From assembly GCF_900105245.1 (NCBI RefSeq), contig NZ_FNSZ01000001.1, positions 2,418,001 to 2,482,000 on the forward strand: a stretch of 64,000 nucleotides of DNA. The letters are read 5' to 3'. The position numbers and the translations under genes were made by a program. The notes beneath the pieces were generated by a model. That model had not been told where the DNA came from and searched no databases. It saw nothing but the letters and a program-made list of their open reading frames with translations. This DNA comes from Streptomyces sp. 1222.5. Its GTDB lineage: Bacteria; Actinomycetota; Actinomycetes; Streptomycetales; Streptomycetaceae. Of this stretch, positions 61,046 through 64,000 are shown in pieces. Positions within the stretch are counted from its first letter, which is position 1; each line of letters starts with the position of its first letter.

Positions 61046-61900
61046 CTACTGCGGGTCGGCGCCCACCGCCACGGGCCTCGACGGGTCGGAGGACCACTCG
61101 GACCACGAGCCGACGTACAGGTCCGCGGGAACGCCGGCCACGGCCAGCGCGAGCACCTCGTGGGCGCCCGAGACGCCCGAACCGCAGTACACGCCGACCT
61201 GGGTGTCCCCGGAGACGCCCAGAGCCTTGAAGCGGTCCCTGAGCTCCGCCGCGGGCAGGAATCGGCCGTCGGGGCCCACGTTCTCCGTCGTCGGGGCCGA
61301 CACCGCGCCCGGGATGTGGCCGCCGACCCGGTCGATCGGCTCCACCTCACCGCGATACCGCTCCCCCGCGCGGGCGTCGAGCAGCACACCCGTGCGGGCC
61401 AGGGCCGCGGCCCCGTCCGCGTCCAGCAGCCCCGCGGCGGCGGGGGCCGGCACGAAGTCGCCCTCGGCCGGTGCGGGCGTCCTTGTGGACAGTTCGCCCT
61501 GCCAGGACGGCAACCCGCCGTCGAGGACCCGCACGTCCGGGTGACCCGTCGAACGCAGCATCCACCACGCGCGCGCGGCCGCCCAGCCCTGCCCGCCGTC
61601 GTAGACGACGACCGGCCGGTCCGCCGACACGCCCGCACGGCGCATCGCGGCGCCGAACTCCGCGAGATCGGGCAGCGGATGGCGGCCGTGCGCCCCTGCC
61701 GCGGCGGCGAGCTCCCGGTCCAGGTCGACGAAGACCGCGCCGGGCAGGTGCCCGGCCGCGTACTCGGCCCGTCCGTCGAAGGCCGGCGCACCCGCCGCCT
61801 TGGCCACGCTCAGCTGCCAGCGGACGTCCAGCAGCACGGGCGGGGTGACCCCGGGGCGGAGCTCGTGGGCGAGTTCGGTCGCGGTGATGATGGCTCTCAT
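61046..61900 (-). CDS. Tandem rhodanese sulfurtransferase
   Basis: 284 residues with two rhodanese domains: the first (about 5-130) is the inactive copy (VLLDVRWQL, GHLPGAVFVDLDREL), and the second (about 155-280) carries the catalytic cysteine in VGVYCGSGVSGAHEVLALAV. The CGSGVSG loop is of the 3-mercaptopyruvate/thiosulfate sulfurtransferase type. The ATG at 61900 (MRAIITATEL) is preferred; another ATG lies three codons upstream. Confidence 0.92.
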   Translation of the reverse strand: MRAIITATELAHELRPGVTPPVLLDVRWQLSVAKAAGAPAFDGRAEYAAGHLPGAVFVDLDRELAAAAGAHGRHPLPDLAEFGAAMRRAGVSADRPVVVYDGGQGWAAARAWWMLRSTGHPDVRVLDGGLPSWQGELSTRTPAPAEGDFVPAPAAAGLLDADGAAALARTGVLLDARAGERYRGEVEPIDRVGGHIPGAVSAPTTENVGPDGRFLPAAELRDRFKALGVSGDTQVGVYCGSGVSGAHEVLALAVAGVPADLYVGSWSEWSSDPSRPVAVGADPQ

Positions 61901-61909
61901 GACGTCCAT

Positions 61910-62220
61910 CCATACGCCAGGGGTGGCCGCGGCGTCCAGGTCCGGCTACTCTGCTCGGCCGGACAGCCTCGATCACCAGGTGTATGGGATCGAGCACGGG
62001 CTGTACAGCCGACGGACATCCGCCGGCCATCGTCAGGAAGCGGCGAACGACGGCAGTAGAGGCATCCTCCCGGGGACACCGCCGGGTCCCGGCGCGGCCG
62101 GCAGGCGGCGAGGCGGAGGATGCGGGCACCGGCACGGGCGCACACGCGGTCGGCGTGGACACCCAGCCGGGGAGCGGAAGCGACACGGCCACCGAGAGGG
62201 GGCCGGGGAGAGAGTGATCG
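61910..62220. other. Divergent promoter region
   Basis: About 310 bases between the divergent sulfurtransferase and VOC genes. No gene is supported. Confidence 0.4.
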
Positions 62221-63009
62221 ATGACCGAGGCACGGGAGTCCGCCGGTCCGCACGCGCCGCGCGCGCCCGGCACGCCCTGCTGGGTGAGCCTGATGGTGCA
62301 CGAGCTGGCCGCCACCGAGGACTTCTACGGTGAGCTGTTCGGCTGGGAGTTCCGGCCGGGCCCGCAGCAGCTCGGCCCGTACGTGCGGGCGCTGCTCGAC
62401 GGGCGCGAGGTGGCGGGGATGGGCCACCTTCCGGACCGTCGGCTGCCCGTCGCCTGGACCCCGTACCTCGCCTCCGACGACGTCGACCGGACCGCCGACA
62501 CGGTACGGCTGTGCGGCGGCACGGTCGCGGTGGGCCCGCTGGACGCGGCCGAGGCCGGGCGGATGGCCATCGCCTCCGACCCGTCCGGGGCGGTGTTCGG
62601 GATCTGGCAGGGTTCCGCGCACCTCGGCACGGCGATCACCGGGGTGCCCGGCACCCCCGCCTGGAACGAACTGGTCACCTTCGAGACCGAGAGCGTCGCC
62701 AAGTTCTACTCGACCGTGTTCGGCTACGAGGAGGAACCGGTGCTGTCCGCCGACCTCGACTACGTCACGCTGCACCTCGGCGGCCGTCCGGTGGCGGGCC
62801 TGCACGGCATGGGCCACGCGCTGCCCCGGGACCGTGGCTCGTACTGGCGGACGTACTTCGAGGTCGCCGACGTCGACGTGACGCTGGGGCAGGTCGTCCG
62901 GCTAGGCGGCCGGGTGCTCCGGCCGGCCCACGACAGCCCGCACGGCCGGGTGGCGACGGTGACGGACCCGGAGGGCGCCGAGTTCGACGTGCTCCAGGAC
63001 CCGCACTGA
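62221..63009 (+). CDS. VOC family protein with two glyoxalase-like domains
   Basis: 262 residues with two VOC modules: the first at about 17-130 (PCWVSLMVHELAATEDFYGE, DPSGAVFGIWQG) and the second at about 145-262 (WNELVTFETESVAKFYSTVF, DPEGAEFDVLQDPH). This is the CFP30B-like group of actinobacteria. No catalytic metal triad can be confirmed, so the activity is unknown. ATG at 62221 directly after a GGGGAGAG site. Confidence 0.9.
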   Translation: MTEARESAGPHAPRAPGTPCWVSLMVHELAATEDFYGELFGWEFRPGPQQLGPYVRALLDGREVAGMGHLPDRRLPVAWTPYLASDDVDRTADTVRLCGGTVAVGPLDAAEAGRMAIASDPSGAVFGIWQGSAHLGTAITGVPGTPAWNELVTFETESVAKFYSTVFGYEEEPVLSADLDYVTLHLGGRPVAGLHGMGHALPRDRGSYWRTYFEVADVDVTLGQVVRLGGRVLRPAHDSPHGRVATVTDPEGAEFDVLQDPH

Positions 63010-63052
63010 CCCTTGGGCGGGGGCGTCCTCGAACCGGCCGGAGGGGACGCCC

Positions 63053-63703
63053 TCAGGCCGGTGGGACGGGCAGGACGTCCGGGGACAGGGCCGCCGCACG
63101 GGCCGACGCGGCGGTCATCCGGCGCCGGTGGTGGCGCCGGCACAGCACCTCGTAGCCGACCTCGCCCGCGGACTGGTTCACGTCGCCCACGACCACCTGG
63201 GCGCCCTCGACCACCATCTCGCCGCCTATCGTGCGGGCGTTGTGCGTGGCCCGGGCGCCGCACCAGCACAGCGCCTCCACCTGGAGCACCTCGATCCGGT
63301 CGGCCAGCTCCACCAGCCGCTGCGAACCGGGGAAGAGCTTGGAGCGGAAGTCGGTGGTGATCCCGAAGGCGAACACGTCGATCCCGAGGTCGTCCACCAC
63401 GCGCGCGAGCTGGTCGATCTGCCCGGGGGCGAGGAACTGGGCCTCATCGGCGATCACGTAGTCGGCCCGGCGGCCACGCGAGAGGTGGTCCACGAGGTAG
63501 CCGTACAGGTCCTGGCCCTCGGCGACCTCCACCGCGTCGGTGACCAGGCCGAGCCGGGAGGACAGCTTGCCCTCGCCCGCGCGGTCGTTGCGGGTGAAGA
63601 TCATGCCGACCAGGCCGCGCGCGGACCGGTTGTGCTCGATCTGCAGAGCCAGCGTCGACTTCCCGCAGTCCATCGTTCCGGAGAAGAACACCAGCTCGGG
63701 CAT
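63053..63703 (-). CDS. tdk: Thymidine kinase
   Basis: 216 residues, type II thymidine kinase. The P-loop is FFSGTMDCGKSTLALQIEHN, the central acidic motif is YVIADEAQFL, and the zinc-binding lasso has cysteines in ALCWCGARATHNAR and VLCRRHH. It phosphorylates salvaged thymidine to dTMP. ATG at 63703. A Ala/Arg-rich tail of about 20 residues follows the domain. Confidence 0.94.
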   Translation of the reverse strand: MPELVFFSGTMDCGKSTLALQIEHNRSARGLVGMIFTRNDRAGEGKLSSRLGLVTDAVEVAEGQDLYGYLVDHLSRGRRADYVIADEAQFLAPGQIDQLARVVDDLGIDVFAFGITTDFRSKLFPGSQRLVELADRIEVLQVEALCWCGARATHNARTIGGEMVVEGAQVVVGDVNQSAGEVGYEVLCRRHHRRRMTAASARAAALSPDVLPVPPA

Positions 63704-63749
63704 GAGGAGTTGAGCACCTTTCGGCGAGTCGTCGGGACGGGTGGGAGGT

Positions 63750-64000
63750 TCAGGAGCGTACTTCGAGCAGCGGGACCAGCTGCTCGGCGGGGGTCATCGA
63801 ACCGTGGTTGCCGACCAGCGCCGACTCCTTGGGCTCCCGTTCGGAGGCGATGATCAGGACGTCGTCGTGCGCCGCCGCGATCACGTCGCCGAGCCGCGGG
63901 TACACCCGCTCGTCGATGTGCGGCCCGAACCAGCCGGCCGCGATCGCCTCGTCCCGCGAGGCCACCCAGAACTGCTCGCCGAGCACCTCGCGCCAGCAGG
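63750..64000 (-). CDS. C-terminal part of an alkaline phosphatase/nucleotide pyrophosphatase family protein (partial)
   Basis: Only the last ~83 residues are in the window; the gene continues past 64000. The segment VLGEQFWVASRDEAIAAGWF, HDDVLIIASEREPKESALVG and NHGSMTPAEQLVPLLEVRS matches the C-terminus of phosphodiesterase-type alkaline phosphatases, where the NHGS region supplies a metal-binding histidine. It is on the same strand as thymidine kinase, 46 bases upstream of it, so they may be co-transcribed. Confidence 0.85.
   Translation of the reverse strand, partial: CWREVLGEQFWVASRDEAIAAGWFGPHIDERVYPRLGDVIAAAHDDVLIIASEREPKESALVGNHGSMTPAEQLVPLLEVRS

Noticed and set aside
1..64000. CRISPR arrays or tRNA genes
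   Set aside because: No regularly spaced repeats and no cloverleaf-like segments with a T-loop were noticed in the gaps between genes.

Overview
The sequence looks like a Streptomyces (or close relative) chromosome segment: very GC-rich coding DNA with strong third-position GC, many GTG starts, ATGA/GTGA start-stop overlaps, and actinomycete marker genes (SepH, CutRS, SsgA-like, DUF3710, DUF4193, an actinobacterial-type ferrochelatase, SpoIIE-type phosphatases). No rRNA, tRNA or CRISPR array was seen.

Layout. (1) 1-19.8 kb, oxidative and catabolic accessory region. A class I P450 operon (ferredoxin, ferredoxin reductase, P450, broken alcohol dehydrogenase) reads leftward. Next come a small secreted protein, an SsgA-like protein and a NIPSNAP protein. 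Then a TetR repressor stands divergent to a self-sufficient P450-reductase fusion (CYP102/BM3 type) followed by a zinc alcohol dehydrogenase. Copies of a 13-bp palindrome, CATACGNCGTATG, lie at the TetR/CYP102 promoter and again in front of the secreted-protein gene, suggesting a shared local regulon. A second TetR gene is divergent to five translationally coupled genes (extradiol dioxygenase, FAH-family hydrolase, MhpA-like hydroxylase, acetoacetyl-CoA synthetase-like ligase, DoxX), an aromatic-ring degradation operon by its domains.

(2) 19.9-35.7 kb, signalling island. It has MEDS-STAS and MEDS-HATPase proteins, stand-alone STAS and HATPase proteins, two SpoIIE-type PP2C phosphatases, a probable methanogen-output-domain protein and a SigB/SigF-type sigma factor. 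These are the parts of partner-switching control of a stress sigma factor. Two of the three STAS domains lack the usual phosphorylatable serine. Between them lie a small ABC exporter, a flavin monooxygenase-like gene, and decayed relics (UppS-like, Tn3-family transposase).

(3) 36.3-64 kb, conserved core. RNA methyltransferase, a potassium module (KimA-like transporter, two TrkA proteins, KdpDE without KdpFABC), DUF3710, dUTPase, thioesterase, DUF4193, cutRS, inositol monophosphatase, hemH/cpfC, an MFS transporter, an FAD-linked sugar-lactone oxidase, sepH, a rhodanese-type sulfurtransferase, a VOC protein, thymidine kinase, and the C-terminus of a phosphodiesterase-type alkaline phosphatase cut by the window end. 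One gene here is split by a one-base change in a poly-G tract.

The accessory/core boundary lies near 35.7-36.3 kb. The left part carries at least five decayed genes, consistent with turnover in an acquired region.
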